A stretch of 29,459 nucleotides of DNA from CAZKXU01 sp964556665 (GTDB lineage: Bacteria > Bdellovibrionota_C > UBA2361 > CAZKXU01): contig CAZKXU010000039.1 of NCBI GenBank assembly GCA_964556665.1, forward strand, positions 1 to 29,459, given 5' to 3'. The position numbers and the translations under genes were made by a program. Positions 14,775-23,900 of the stretch are shown one piece after another. The notes under the pieces were generated by a model. That model made no database searches. It worked only from the letters and a program-made list of their open reading frames with translations, and was not told the origin of the DNA. Position 1 is the first letter of the stretch; each line of letters starts with the position of its first letter.

Positions 14775-15611
14775 ATGCCAGATTTACTACTTTTTAATAA
14801 ATATCCGGAAACACTTTTTCAGCTTGAGCCATTCCTGCAGAGTAAAGGTTTTAGAGTAAAATCAACATCGGAATTTAGGCTGTTGGAAGAATGGACAAAG
14901 CTAAGAACATTTGATGCTGTTCTTGTCGAAGCACAGCTTGGATTGGCGCAGGCCGAGCGTGCTGGACGCGCACTCTGGAGTAAGGATCCGATGGCTAGCC
15001 TCTTTATATATGATCTAAAGGGGGAGCATCTTTTCGATAAACTACAGGTTCAGCTGATTGGTGGGGAGTTAATCGAGGGGCAGCATGCGCTAGCAGAGAT
15101 GGAGATCTATTTAATGAAGATTAAGCCAATTCGGGTCAGTAACGGAGAGCCGTTAAGTATTCTTGTAGTAGAGGATCTTGATTCCCCGCGTGACATTATA
15201 ATCGCATTAATCGAGAGGTTAGGCTTTTTACGGGTGCAAGGGGTAGGGTCGGCAGGTGAGGCCTTAAGTCTACTTAGAGCTGACCCAAAGCATTTCTCAT
15301 GTATCGTTACAGATGTACGTATGCCAAAGGTAAGCGGAGATGAGCTAATTAGGGAGGTTAGAAAAGATGGCAACCTTAAGCATCTGCCAATTATAGTACT
15401 CACCGCACATGGAACCTTTGATTGTTTGGTTGATTGCCTCAAGGCAGGAGCGAGCGGATTTTTGGTTAAACCACCGAAACGTGAGGATCTGCTGCGTGAA
15501 TTAGGACGAGCTGGGAGAATTTTTAACGGCAATCTTGCACCTAACCTTATCTCTGAGCAGGATGCTGAGCTAGTTCGGGAGATGTTAGAGAAGCGGGGTG
15601 ATTTGATCTAA
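14775..15611 (+). CDS. response regulator with pseudo-receiver plus functional receiver
   Basis: 278 residues, two receiver-like domains and no output domain. Residues 126-255 are a canonical receiver: acidic pair E133/D134 (LVVEDLDSP), phosphoacceptor D180 (IVTDVRMPKVSG), T210 (VLTAHG) and K232 (FLVKPPKRED). Residues 1-115 look like a degenerate receiver in which the acceptor position is Glu52 (DAVLVEAQLG) and the metal-binding acidic pair is missing. A CheY-like relay protein partnering the preceding HPt is likely. The C-terminus after 255 is a short helix only. A Glu at the acceptor site can mimic constitutive phosphorylation, but that is inference. Confidence 0.84.
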   Translation: MPDLLLFNKYPETLFQLEPFLQSKGFRVKSTSEFRLLEEWTKLRTFDAVLVEAQLGLAQAERAGRALWSKDPMASLFIYDLKGEHLFDKLQVQLIGGELIEGQHALAEMEIYLMKIKPIRVSNGEPLSILVVEDLDSPRDIIIALIERLGFLRVQGVGSAGEALSLLRADPKHFSCIVTDVRMPKVSGDELIREVRKDGNLKHLPIIVLTAHGTFDCLVDCLKAGASGFLVKPPKREDLLRELGRAGRIFNGNLAPNLISEQDAELVREMLEKRGDLI

Positions 15612-15641
15612 GCGCTAATTCAATCGTCAGTCATTTTTGCC

Positions 15642-15670
15642 TTGACTTAGAATCTTATCAGTCCTATTGA
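15642..15670 (+). promoter_or_regulatory. candidate sigma-70-like promoter for the arginine decarboxylase gene
   Basis: TTGACT at 15642-15647 and TATTGA at 15665-15670 are separated by 17 bases, about 67 bases before the GTG start at 15738. The -10 box is poor, and GATAAT directly after it is an alternative. Matched by eye only. Confidence 0.3.
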
Positions 15671-15737
15671 TAATCCTAACATGAGCTTCTCCTAGTATTA
15701 GTTCACGACTGAAATTTTTTTCGATTAAAGGTACTAC

Positions 15738-17633
15738 GTGGATAGCTGGAATATAAATAAAAGTCTTGATCACTATCTTGTACGTGATTGGGGTGCTGGA
15801 TACTTTGATATAGATCCTAAGGGGAATGTTGTAGTTCGCCCAGATCGTAACGGGAAAGCGATTGATCTATATGAAGTAGTATGTTCATTAGTTCAGCGCG
15901 GTATAGATGTTCCTGTATTAATTAGATTTGATGGCATCTTGCGAGATCGTGTTAAGTTCCTATGTTCGGCGTTTGATCTGGCGATAAAAGATCTTCAGTA
16001 TGGTGGTAGTTACCGTCCTGCTTTCCCAATCAAAGTAAATCAGCAGCGGCCAGTAGTTGATATAATTAGAAGTGCCGGCAAGGAAAATTTACTCGGTCTG
16101 GAGGTGGGAAGTAAGCCTGAGCTGCTGGCAGTCCTCGCCATTCACGATACTCCAGGAGCCTGTCTGCTTTGCAATGGATATAAAGACCGAGAGTATATAG
16201 AGCTCGCCCTTATGGCTCGTAAATTAGGAAGACGATCAATAATCATTATTGAACAGCTTTCCGAGATCGAGCACGTGCTTGAGATATCGAACCGCTTAGG
16301 TATAGAAGCTGAATTGGGGCTGCGCATGAAACCTGCGCAGAAAGGTACCGGTCGTTGGGAGGCCTCGGCTGGTGATAAAGCTAAGTTTGGGCTTAGCCCG
16401 CGTGAAATAGTGATGGCCATCAATAAGTTAAAATCAAACGGCATAAGCGGGTGGTTGAAGCTCCTGCACTATCATATCGGAAGTCAGATTACCTCTATCG
16501 CTGCGATTAAGCGCGTATTACGTGAAGCCACGCGCATGTATACAGAGGTGGCAAAACTCTGTCCTTCGCTCTGTTTTTTTGATGTAGGAGGCGGTCTAGG
16601 AGTTGACTACGACGGCTCAAAAACAAATTTTGAAAGCTCGATGAATTATTCAGTAGAAGAGTATGCGCGTGATGTTGTCACTGCAATTCGTGATGCTTGT
16701 GATGAGGCAAATATTCCACATCCGGATATAGTGAGCGAGTCTGGACGCGCACTTGTCGCCCACCATTCTGTTCTGATTACTCAGGCGATTGGAGTTGCAC
16801 CGGCTGCTGGTATAGTTCCGCTACTTGAGGAACCGCCGTCAGAGCATGAGATTCTTGAAAAGCTTCGCACTCTCTATAATGAGGCCTCAATTAAGAACTG
16901 TCTTGAAACACTGCATGAGATGATCAGTCTTAAAGATGAGATAGTTGAAAGGTTCATTCAGGGGGATCTTAATCTTGTTGAGCGCGGCCACGCAGAGAGG
17001 GTGCTATGGCACCTGGTAGCTAAACTTAAACATATCTCGGTTGGCTTAAAATACCTGCCTGAGGATCTTGAGAAGTTAGATGACGTGCTGCGTGATACTT
17101 ATTTTTGTAATTTTTCCCTATTTCAGTCACTACCGGATTCCTGGGCGATTGATCAACTCTTTCCAATTATTCCGATACACCGGCTTTCCGAGGAGCCCAC
17201 ACGTCAGGCTGTGCTCTGTGATCTTACATGTGACAGTGATGGGAAGGTGGATCGATTTATTGATCTCAAAGATGTTAAAGGCGCATTAAAGCTGCATGAG
17301 CTCAACAAGGGCCAGCCTTACTATATTGGAATGTTTCTAGTAGGCGCGTATCAGGAGATCTTAGGAGATCTGCATAACTTATTTGGTGATACGAATGCAG
17401 TTCATGTTGATTTAGATGCAAACGGCGATGTCGAGATTGTACATGTAGTTGAAGGGGATACGGTGCGAGAAGTATTAGCTTATGTACAGTTTGAATCTCA
17501 TGATCTTCAGGAGCGCCTACGCCAATCAATTGAAAAAAGCCTACGAGCCGGCACCTTAACACCTGAGGATTCCGCTAAAATCCAGAAACGGTTTAAAGAG
17601 GCGCTGGAAGGGTATACTTATCTGATTGATTAG
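15738..17633 (+). CDS. speA: biosynthetic arginine decarboxylase (PLP-dependent, SpeA type)
   Basis: 631 residues, the usual size for SpeA. It decarboxylates arginine to agmatine, the first step towards putrescine and spermidine. The N-terminal TIM barrel has the PLP lysine K99 in RPAFPIKVNQQRPVV, the stacking His in LLHYHIGSQI (about 244), the phosphate-binding glycine loop DVGGGLGVDYDGS (about 275-288), ESGRALVAHH (about 331) and, in the C-terminal beta domain, the active-site Cys in CDLTCDSDGKVD. GAYQEILGDLHNLFGDTN and VEGDTVREVL are SpeA-specific stretches. The start is a GTG with AAGG seven bases before it. It stands alone; no agmatinase or spermidine synthase is nearby. A hairpin follows the stop. 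Confidence 0.95.
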   Translation: MDSWNINKSLDHYLVRDWGAGYFDIDPKGNVVVRPDRNGKAIDLYEVVCSLVQRGIDVPVLIRFDGILRDRVKFLCSAFDLAIKDLQYGGSYRPAFPIKVNQQRPVVDIIRSAGKENLLGLEVGSKPELLAVLAIHDTPGACLLCNGYKDREYIELALMARKLGRRSIIIIEQLSEIEHVLEISNRLGIEAELGLRMKPAQKGTGRWEASAGDKAKFGLSPREIVMAINKLKSNGISGWLKLLHYHIGSQITSIAAIKRVLREATRMYTEVAKLCPSLCFFDVGGGLGVDYDGSKTNFESSMNYSVEEYARDVVTAIRDACDEANIPHPDIVSESGRALVAHHSVLITQAIGVAPAAGIVPLLEEPPSEHEILEKLRTLYNEASIKNCLETLHEMISLKDEIVERFIQGDLNLVERGHAERVLWHLVAKLKHISVGLKYLPEDLEKLDDVLRDTYFCNFSLFQSLPDSWAIDQLFPIIPIHRLSEEPTRQAVLCDLTCDSDGKVDRFIDLKDVKGALKLHELNKGQPYYIGMFLVGAYQEILGDLHNLFGDTNAVHVDLDANGDVEIVHVVEGDTVREVLAYVQFESHDLQERLRQSIEKSLRAGTLTPEDSAKIQKRFKEALEGYTYLID

Positions 17634-17655
17634 TCTCACAAGACAGGCATGTGCC

Positions 17656-17689
17656 CCATTATTTTCCATTTATTAAAGTAAAATAATGG
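17656..17689. terminator. hairpin after arginine decarboxylase, possible terminator or REP-like palindrome
   Basis: CCATTATTTT at 17656-17665 pairs perfectly with AAAATAATGG at 17680-17689, 22 bases after the stop codon. A T-run arrives only eleven bases later, after GAGCGTCCCC (17691-17700), so termination is plausible but not classical. The same GAGCGTCCCC occurs at 27961-27970, and AAAGTAAAATAAT recurs near 27424, so it may instead be a dispersed repeat. Confidence 0.45.
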
Positions 17690-17706
17690 AGAGCGTCCCC
17701 TTTTTG

Positions 17707-17925
17707 TCAATAACTTTCATTAAAAAAATCCGGGCACAGATGTCGAAAGAGCGCGGGCTCCACTTTGAGGCGCAGAGCACCCTTCGCCGAATCACTCCTT
17801 ATTAGCCCGTGTCCCAACAGTCGGTGTATTATCTTAGCTCCTTGGGTCGCGGCGACTTTGGCGAAGCGTTGAACTTCACCACGCCTTACCTCTCCTAGTT
17901 TAAAGATATACCTAACACCTAACAT
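17707..17925 (-). pseudogene. C-terminal remnant of a Fic-family protein
   Basis: 72 codons. LGEVRRGEVQRFAKV, then HRLLGHGLIRSDSAKGALRL and a tail ending FRHLCPDFF resemble the winged-helix C-terminus of Fic-domain proteins (R-G-E-x-x-R ... L-L-x-x-G-L-[IL]-x-S-D-x-x-K-G-x-x-R-L ... LFP-L). The catalytic HPFxxGNGR domain is absent. The frame is open a little further into the left edge of the adjoining insertion sequence, and the far side of the insertion does not continue the gene, so the remainder was lost. The ATG at 17925 is unlikely to be a true start. Confidence 0.5.
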
Positions 17926-17933
17926 TTTCTCAT

Positions 17934-19496
17934 GAGCCTGACCGAAAAGTAATATTTGGGTCTATAATGGGCAGAGTTTAAATCAGCAGATTATATTTTT
18001 TGATAAAATCTTCTGGTTGGAAAGGAGGTTATGCTAGGGCGAATCTGACTCTACAGAGCTTTTCGAGGTTGTATGCAGCTAATTCTAACTTCCAAACCTC
18101 ACTTACTCTCTGCAAACCACGCACGGTGAGTTGCCGCAGTCGTTTAGCAAATTTAATAGTGCCAAAGAGTGGCTCAATAGTGGAAGCACGCAGAATCGAA
18201 ATTTGCCTTCCTTTGTCGGAGCTAATCTTGTCATACATTCGTAGCGCAGCCTCTTCATTCTCTGACCTACATACGGTGCGTTGCGACGCATTTTTTCTCC
18301 AGCAACTAGGTTTTCTCTGACATCTATCACAATCAGAGATTGCGTAACGTATAAAAGTGCCTGTTTTCCCAATTCGCAGGAGTTTTTCTCCTTCTGGACA
18401 TACATAATGGTCATGCTCTGGATCGTAAACAAAATCTTGTTTGCGGCGTTTTCGCTGGGAAATGAAACCATCGATTTTTCGTTCTTCAAGCTCTACAAGA
18501 TGTTCAAGTCGAGTATACCCCTTATCTGTACTCACAAGTTCCGGATCTTTACCAGCATTCTCTCTTATGTCATTTATAACAGGAATAAGTTCGCTGCTAT
18601 CACAACAAGCATTAACTACATACCCACCAATCACCATCCTGCTCTTTGCATCAATTGCTGCCTGGGCGTTATAAGATGGATTTACTCCTTTACCTTTCAT
18701 CATTCTGCATTCAGGATCGGTAATAGAAATACTCTCTGGTTTCTCGCTTTTTGTGCTTTCTTCGTACTCCTTAAGAGCTCGCCGTAGTCGCTCAGCAAGT
18801 TCTTGTTTGCTTTTAAGCTCCTCGGGCAACCTCATCTCTCCATCTGATCCACCATGCTCTTTATCTTCTTCAGCTTCATTTTTACTGTCAGTATCAAATG
18901 ACTCTCGAAGTTCTTTCTCAAGCACATCAAGTTCTTACTTCAATTTTTCTGGGCTCTTAAATGAACGTCGCCCAGCTGAAGCTGCAAGCTTAGTGCCGTC
19001 TATACAAACCTGTTTCAAATCAATTATGCCTTCTCTTAATCCTATCTCTATAGTTTGCCGAAGTAGTCCCGCAAGCTGTGCACTGTGCAACTTTCTAAAA
19101 TCATTTATTGTACGAAAATCCGGCTTCTCGTTGCAGGCAAGATATATAAATCGTAAATTCTCTCGGCATGCCCTGCTAAGCTCCCTACCAGAACGAATTC
19201 CTCGCATCTTACCGTACAGTAATATTTTTACTAATAGACGGGGCGAATATGCAGGTCTTCCATGCGGGGAAAAGCGGTTCTCTATCTCTCTAAGGTCAAA
19301 CTCTTCTACAAGCATGTCTACATACCGAACTAAATCGTCCAGCGGCACATACTCTTCTACGCTTGTGGGTAACATTGTTAGCTGATTACGGTTGGTTCCG
19401 GTGCGAAATGATTTCATTATTCATTCCTATCACCTTTCTTTACTTCTGTATCTAGCCTTTCTTCAATAACTTACATGCTACTTTTCGGTCAGGCTC
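17934..19496. mobile_element. IS1182-like insertion sequence
   Basis: About 1.56 kb bounded by an 18-base perfect inverted repeat, GAGCCTGACCGAAAAGTA at 17934-17951 and its complement at 19479-19496; symmetry continues imperfectly outwards (TCTCA on both sides). If the ends are taken three bases further in, the flanks read CTCATGAG (17929-17936) and CTCCTGAG (19494-19501), which could be an imperfect 8-base target duplication. One transposase gene fills it on the minus strand. Size, gene organisation and transposase domains fit the IS1182 group of DDE elements. The left edge abuts a Fic gene remnant. The internal stop codon suggests the copy is inactive unless supplied in trans. Confidence 0.85.
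18029..19417 (-). pseudogene. IS1182-like transposase, interrupted by one in-frame stop
   Basis: Two open segments, 19417-18935 and 18925-18029, are in the same frame and separated by a single TAA at 18935-18937; the protein continues without a gap (SPEKLK, stop, ELDVLEKEL), 462 codons in all. The N-terminal part has the DUF772-type domain (SPRLLVKILLYGKMRGIRSG, RTINDFRKLH) and the first catalytic Asp in VCIDGTKLAAS. The C-terminal part has STDKGYTRLEHL (second Asp), a Cys cluster (CDRCQRKPSCW) and the catalytic Glu in TIEPLFGTIKFAKRLRQLTV. A Glu/Ser-rich linker lies between. A point mutation to ochre is the simplest explanation; readthrough or a sequencing error cannot be excluded. Confidence 0.88.
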
Positions 19497-19500
19497 CTGA

Positions 19501-19530
19501 GACAATGTGAAGGAGGACAATGTGAAGGAG
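19501..19530. repeat. 15-bp tandem duplication
   Basis: GACAATGTGAAGGAG occurs twice head to tail immediately outside the right end of the insertion sequence. It may be a slipped-strand duplication at the insertion junction. Confidence 0.75.
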
Positions 19531-19645
19531 TAGTATCCTTTGATTCAGTAATTAAGCATTACTTGAGTGTTTAAGAGAGGTTAAGACAGCTGCGTAAAGG
19601 TTATATTTCCTTGTATTCTAGCCAATTAATCGTTTTCTAAAGAGT

Positions 19646-20395
19646 ATGCCAGAGTATGCTAAGTTTTTTAGATCTGGCATAATATCCATTATGTCAAGTC
19701 GACAGAATACAGCAAAATGCATGAATGGCGTAGCAACAGTAGTTACATTATTGGCTCTTTGGCAGGCTGTTTCTTCACTTCAAACAAGAGCACTAGTTCC
19801 TCCATCACCTGCTCTACAAGGAAGAAATAATTCAAATAACGAAGAGCTAAAAAGTTTGATCTCCTCGTTGACTTCTAACCGACAGGAACCGGACCCGTCA
19901 TTGCCCAAAGACGAAATGAAAGATTCGCTTTTAGAAGCACATAGGAAGATTTGTGCGGCAAAGGCAGTTCTTGATTTTTTAGATAACAATTTTGCGCACC
20001 TAAATTCAGGTAAAGCAATTCGTTTAGTAGATTTAGTTACAAAAACAAATGATGCAAGCGCCGTAGTCGGAATTGCTGGTCTAGAAGAGCTGAGGGAGGT
20101 ATTAAATGTGGTGCAAGAAGCCTATAATGTCTCTATGAACACATTATTCGGTGTTTTTGGTGAGATGAGCCCCTTATCCGAAGAGTATGCAAGTCTTAAG
20201 CTGGGAAAATATGCACAAACACTAGCCTCTTCGGCACGAGACTTGGCATATACAGCATATGGAATTGCTGAACCTGACACCTATCCTGAATTTGCTGCTG
20301 GTTCAAATCAGCTTAGGAGCCTTATTCAAGATCAACTAGAAGTTTTCCCCCATGCCCTTACCCTTTCTGACCTAAATGCTCCTGTTGATTCTTAA
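19646..20395 (+). CDS. hypothetical protein with N-terminal membrane anchor
   Basis: 249 residues from 19646; a second in-frame ATG at 19691 (MSSRQNTAKCMNGVATVVTL) would put the hydrophobic segment nearer the N-terminus and may be the real start. The segment GVATVVTLLALWQAVSSL is a signal anchor or uncleaved signal. It is followed by a disordered Pro/Asn/Ser-rich stretch (about 50-85) and then an all-helical domain (HRKICAAKAVLDFLDNNFAH; LRNVV-type helices around 125-215). No conserved motif recognised. It stands alone between the insertion sequence and the Rhs gene, transcribed in the same direction as the latter over a 548-base gap. A secreted or membrane-bound accessory factor is possible; nothing proves it. 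Confidence 0.55.
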   Translation: MPEYAKFFRSGIISIMSSRQNTAKCMNGVATVVTLLALWQAVSSLQTRALVPPSPALQGRNNSNNEELKSLISSLTSNRQEPDPSLPKDEMKDSLLEAHRKICAAKAVLDFLDNNFAHLNSGKAIRLVDLVTKTNDASAVVGIAGLEELREVLNVVQEAYNVSMNTLFGVFGEMSPLSEEYASLKLGKYAQTLASSARDLAYTAYGIAEPDTYPEFAAGSNQLRSLIQDQLEVFPHALTLSDLNAPVDS

Positions 20396-20943
20396 ATATT
20401 ATCGCTGCTGGCTGGCTGGCTGCTGGTGCATGGCAACTTTTCAGGCTAATTCATTAGCGCTGTCAGCTCTGATTCAATATTTTCATGCAGATATATGCTG
20501 TAGTATTTGCCATGTATCATTTGAGTTAAATCAATTCAACTGGTTTTAGTTTATAAAAGTTGCCATGTACCAACTTATGGGTAGTACCAACTTATGGGGC
20601 AACCTAAAATGCGACTATTCAACCTGATCTCAGTAGGGTTCTATCTAAGTATATGAATTTTGAGCTAAAGAGTACTTTACGTAGCCTAAATTCATTAGCA
20701 GTATTATAACAAATCTGCTTATGACGAATTTTATTTTAAATATTTACGCTATGTCTCTGAGGAATGTAGAGGGGTAGAGGCGTTCTTTAAATTAGTATTA
20801 ATTCATGAATAATTAATATAAAATACTCAATAATTAGCTTTACTTCATTAAGAATTAATGTAATATCTCCATGCGTGCCGATTGGCTGAGCTTTAGTACA
20901 ATTCATTCAAGAAGATGATCTTGTTTTATTTTGGAGTGGAGCC
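20396..20943. other. 548-base AT-rich non-coding region with small repeats
   Basis: No gene is seen. It contains a GGCT tetranucleotide run near 20408, a perfect 13-base inverted repeat CATGGCAACTTTT (20429-20441) and its complement (20555-20567), and a tandem pair of GTACCAACTTATGGG (20567-20581 and 20584-20598). The right part (20800-20880) is very AT-rich and probably holds the promoter of the Rhs gene, but no single box pair stands out. Confidence 0.5.
20429..20567. repeat. 13-bp perfect inverted repeat bounding 139 bp (possible small non-autonomous element)
   Basis: The arms CATGGCAACTTTT and AAAAGTTGCCATG enclose 113 bases without coding potential. A 15-base direct repeat touches its right edge. 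No related transposase is present; size and structure resemble a miniature element but could be chance. Confidence 0.35.
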
Positions 20944-23900
20944 ATGATTAGGACTAGGACCTTAGTGCTCAATTCAAATTTAATCTTAATAACAAAGATA
21001 CTGCTTCATATTACATGCTGTTTTCTAACTACTAAATTAGTAGTTGCTGATGTAGTACCACCTCTCCCACCTATTAACGGAGCAATTGCACAATACCTTG
21101 ATGGAAAATTTGCAGTTAATGAAGCTGGCGCATCAACATATTCAATCCCGCTTAAACTAATTCCAGGAACAGCAGATTTTACCCCTAAACTTGCCCTTCA
21201 TTATGACAGTACCGGGACAAATTCATATTTGGGAATTAACTTTAAACTTGGCGGCATGTCCGTAATTACTCGTTGTGGGACCACAATCGCACAGGATGGA
21301 TTCATTGATCCTGTAGATTACAACGCAAATGATAAATTTTGTCTTGAAGGAGTGCGTCTTGTAAAAGTTCAACCGAGCTCTGTTTATGGTGGAGATGGCA
21401 CAGAATACAGAACTGAAAACGAACGGTTTAGTAAAATTATCTCGTACGGAAATATTGGAAATTTCCCAAGCTATTTTTTAGTTTGGACAAGAACCGGTTT
21501 AGTTTATGAATATGGAAATAGTGTTGATTCCAAATTCCAACCTCAATCAACTAGTGGTGTCCTAGCATGGCATGTCAATAAGATTACTGACAGTAGTGGC
21601 AACTATATTAATTACAAATATAATAATAATGGTAGCTTTGGTGAACTATTACCGGATAAGATTGAGTATACAGGTAATACAGCTGTTGGATCCTCGCCGT
21701 ACGCCTCTGTTCAATTCATTTCTGAGACTAGGCCCGATACGCTCATTGGTTATATAGGTGGAGCAAAAATATCTTTTACGCAGCGCATCAAAGAGATTGC
21801 GCTATATTATCAATCTACAAAAGTTGCCTATTACCCAATTACATATGAACAGGCGCCTGAGAGTGGAATTTCGAGAGTAATCTCAGTTGGGTATTGTGAA
21901 ATAAGTAGTAACAGTTGTGTGAATCCAACTCTTTTCCAGTATAGCGGCGCTTATCTAGGTCTAGATACACCGACTATCTGGCTAGAAAAAGGAATAGTCA
22001 ATGGACCTCCCTGGTCATCCTCTGCACAGGGTTTTGCAGATTTAAATGCTGATGGGCGCGAAGACTTTTACTGGAATCGTAATGGATTTCAGGTCGGGAT
22101 AAGTGATGGCAATGATTTTACTCAGGCAACATACCTATCAGGCTCAGGTTGGAAAGATCCATATAAAGGATTTGAATATATTACTGACGTTAACGGCGAT
22201 GCAAAAGTAGATCGTGTATCTGTCGAATACACAGGGGGATATAATGCCAAAATAAATGCTTCAATAGGTACCGGAAATGGCCTAAATCCTTATACAACTT
22301 GGTTAGATCCGTCAGTTTATAAAAATCCAATTTTGTATGCGATCGATGATTTGTCATCTGATGGGTTCGTGTATTTTAAAGAAAATGAATACATGATCGA
22401 CCTAAATGCAGATGGCATGGCTGACCGTGTATGGCTGTCTGGTTGGGGTTTTAATACTGATTGGTTTACTGAACCATGGGGTACTTGGGTATCGTTCTCA
22501 AACTCTAGCAGCTTTATGATGCCAGATATTTGGTTAGGCTATCCTTGTGGTAAAGTAAAAACTTGTCCACCTAATAATTATGATGGATCTAGTATCTTAT
22601 TTCTAAGTGGTGGGCCAGGAGCGGTTAACGCTGAATATCTCGCATATTGGGGAGATATAAATGGAGATCATCTGCCAGATCAAATTCAGGCTAGTACATA
22701 TTATGATGGCTTTAATTTAAATTTTACAGAATGGACAGCATACATTAATAGAGGAGATCATTTTGATTCTGGAATTACGCTTCTTGATCAGAATTCTTCT
22801 ACTGTGCCTGCTTACTCATCATTCCAGAAAGATGAAGTTCAAGAAGCCTGGCTCGACTTAAATGGTGATGGATTAACTGACCATGTATATATACCCAATC
22901 AACGTAGAGATTTATGGGTTTCTTTATCAACAGGAAATAGCTTTACAATCCCAGCGCTTTGGCTAGCCGAGGATACAGCAAATGGCTTTGATCCAAGGTC
23001 TCTTAGTAATGACCACTTTTTCTTCGCTGATGTAAATGCGGATGGCTATCCTGATTTTGTATGGGTGCCAGATGGTAGTCAGGATCTATATGTAGCATTT
23101 TCAAATGGACATAGTTTCACAACTCCAAAGGTACTTTTACAAAATGGAGTAGCTGGAGGTAAAAAGTCATACTCAAACGGGGGAACGAAAACTTATTTCG
23201 TTGAATTAAACGGTGATGGTGTTGTTGATTACGCTTGGATGCCAGATGGAACTGAAGATTTGTTAGTTGCAAAGTCCAAAGGGCCGAGGGCCAATCAACT
23301 TCAACATATTATAGTTGGTAATGGGCTAGAATATAAAATTACTATGACCACATTAGCTGCCAATGATGGCAGCTATCTTAAAGGAACTGGGGCAGTTTAT
23401 CCTGCGCAAGATCTTCAACCTGTTATGCCCGTTGTAAAGTCATATCAGGTAAGTGATGGATTAGGTGGATTTAATGATTTTACCTATAAATACACAGGCT
23501 ACCGACAGACAGTAGATGGTCGTGGCTCCTGTGGATTTGAATCGATTATTGAAAGTGATCAGGCACGAGGGATTACGACAACAACTTATTATCGGCAGGA
23601 TCATCCTTTTAAATCTAAACCAGCATCTATAATAAAATCAGTTTCAGCTACTGGAGCAGTTGTCTCAAATGTCTCCTATGATTGGGGTGTAACTTATCAA
23701 AGCACTGGTGGATATTTTATTTATGAATCAAAGATTATCACTACCCAATATGAACTAGATGGGTCCGTAGTTATAACTAAGTCAGAATCTCGAACGTTTG
23801 ATCAGAACGGCAATCCAACTAAAATAGTTACTCAATACAATGATGGATTAACAGAAACTATTGATAATACATATCAAGATGACACAACAAAGTGGCAATT

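Noticed and set aside
18000..19385. Plus-strand ORFs of 77-210 codons within the insertion sequence
   Set aside because: They are the reverse-strand shadow of the transposase, rich in Ser/Arg and without family motifs.
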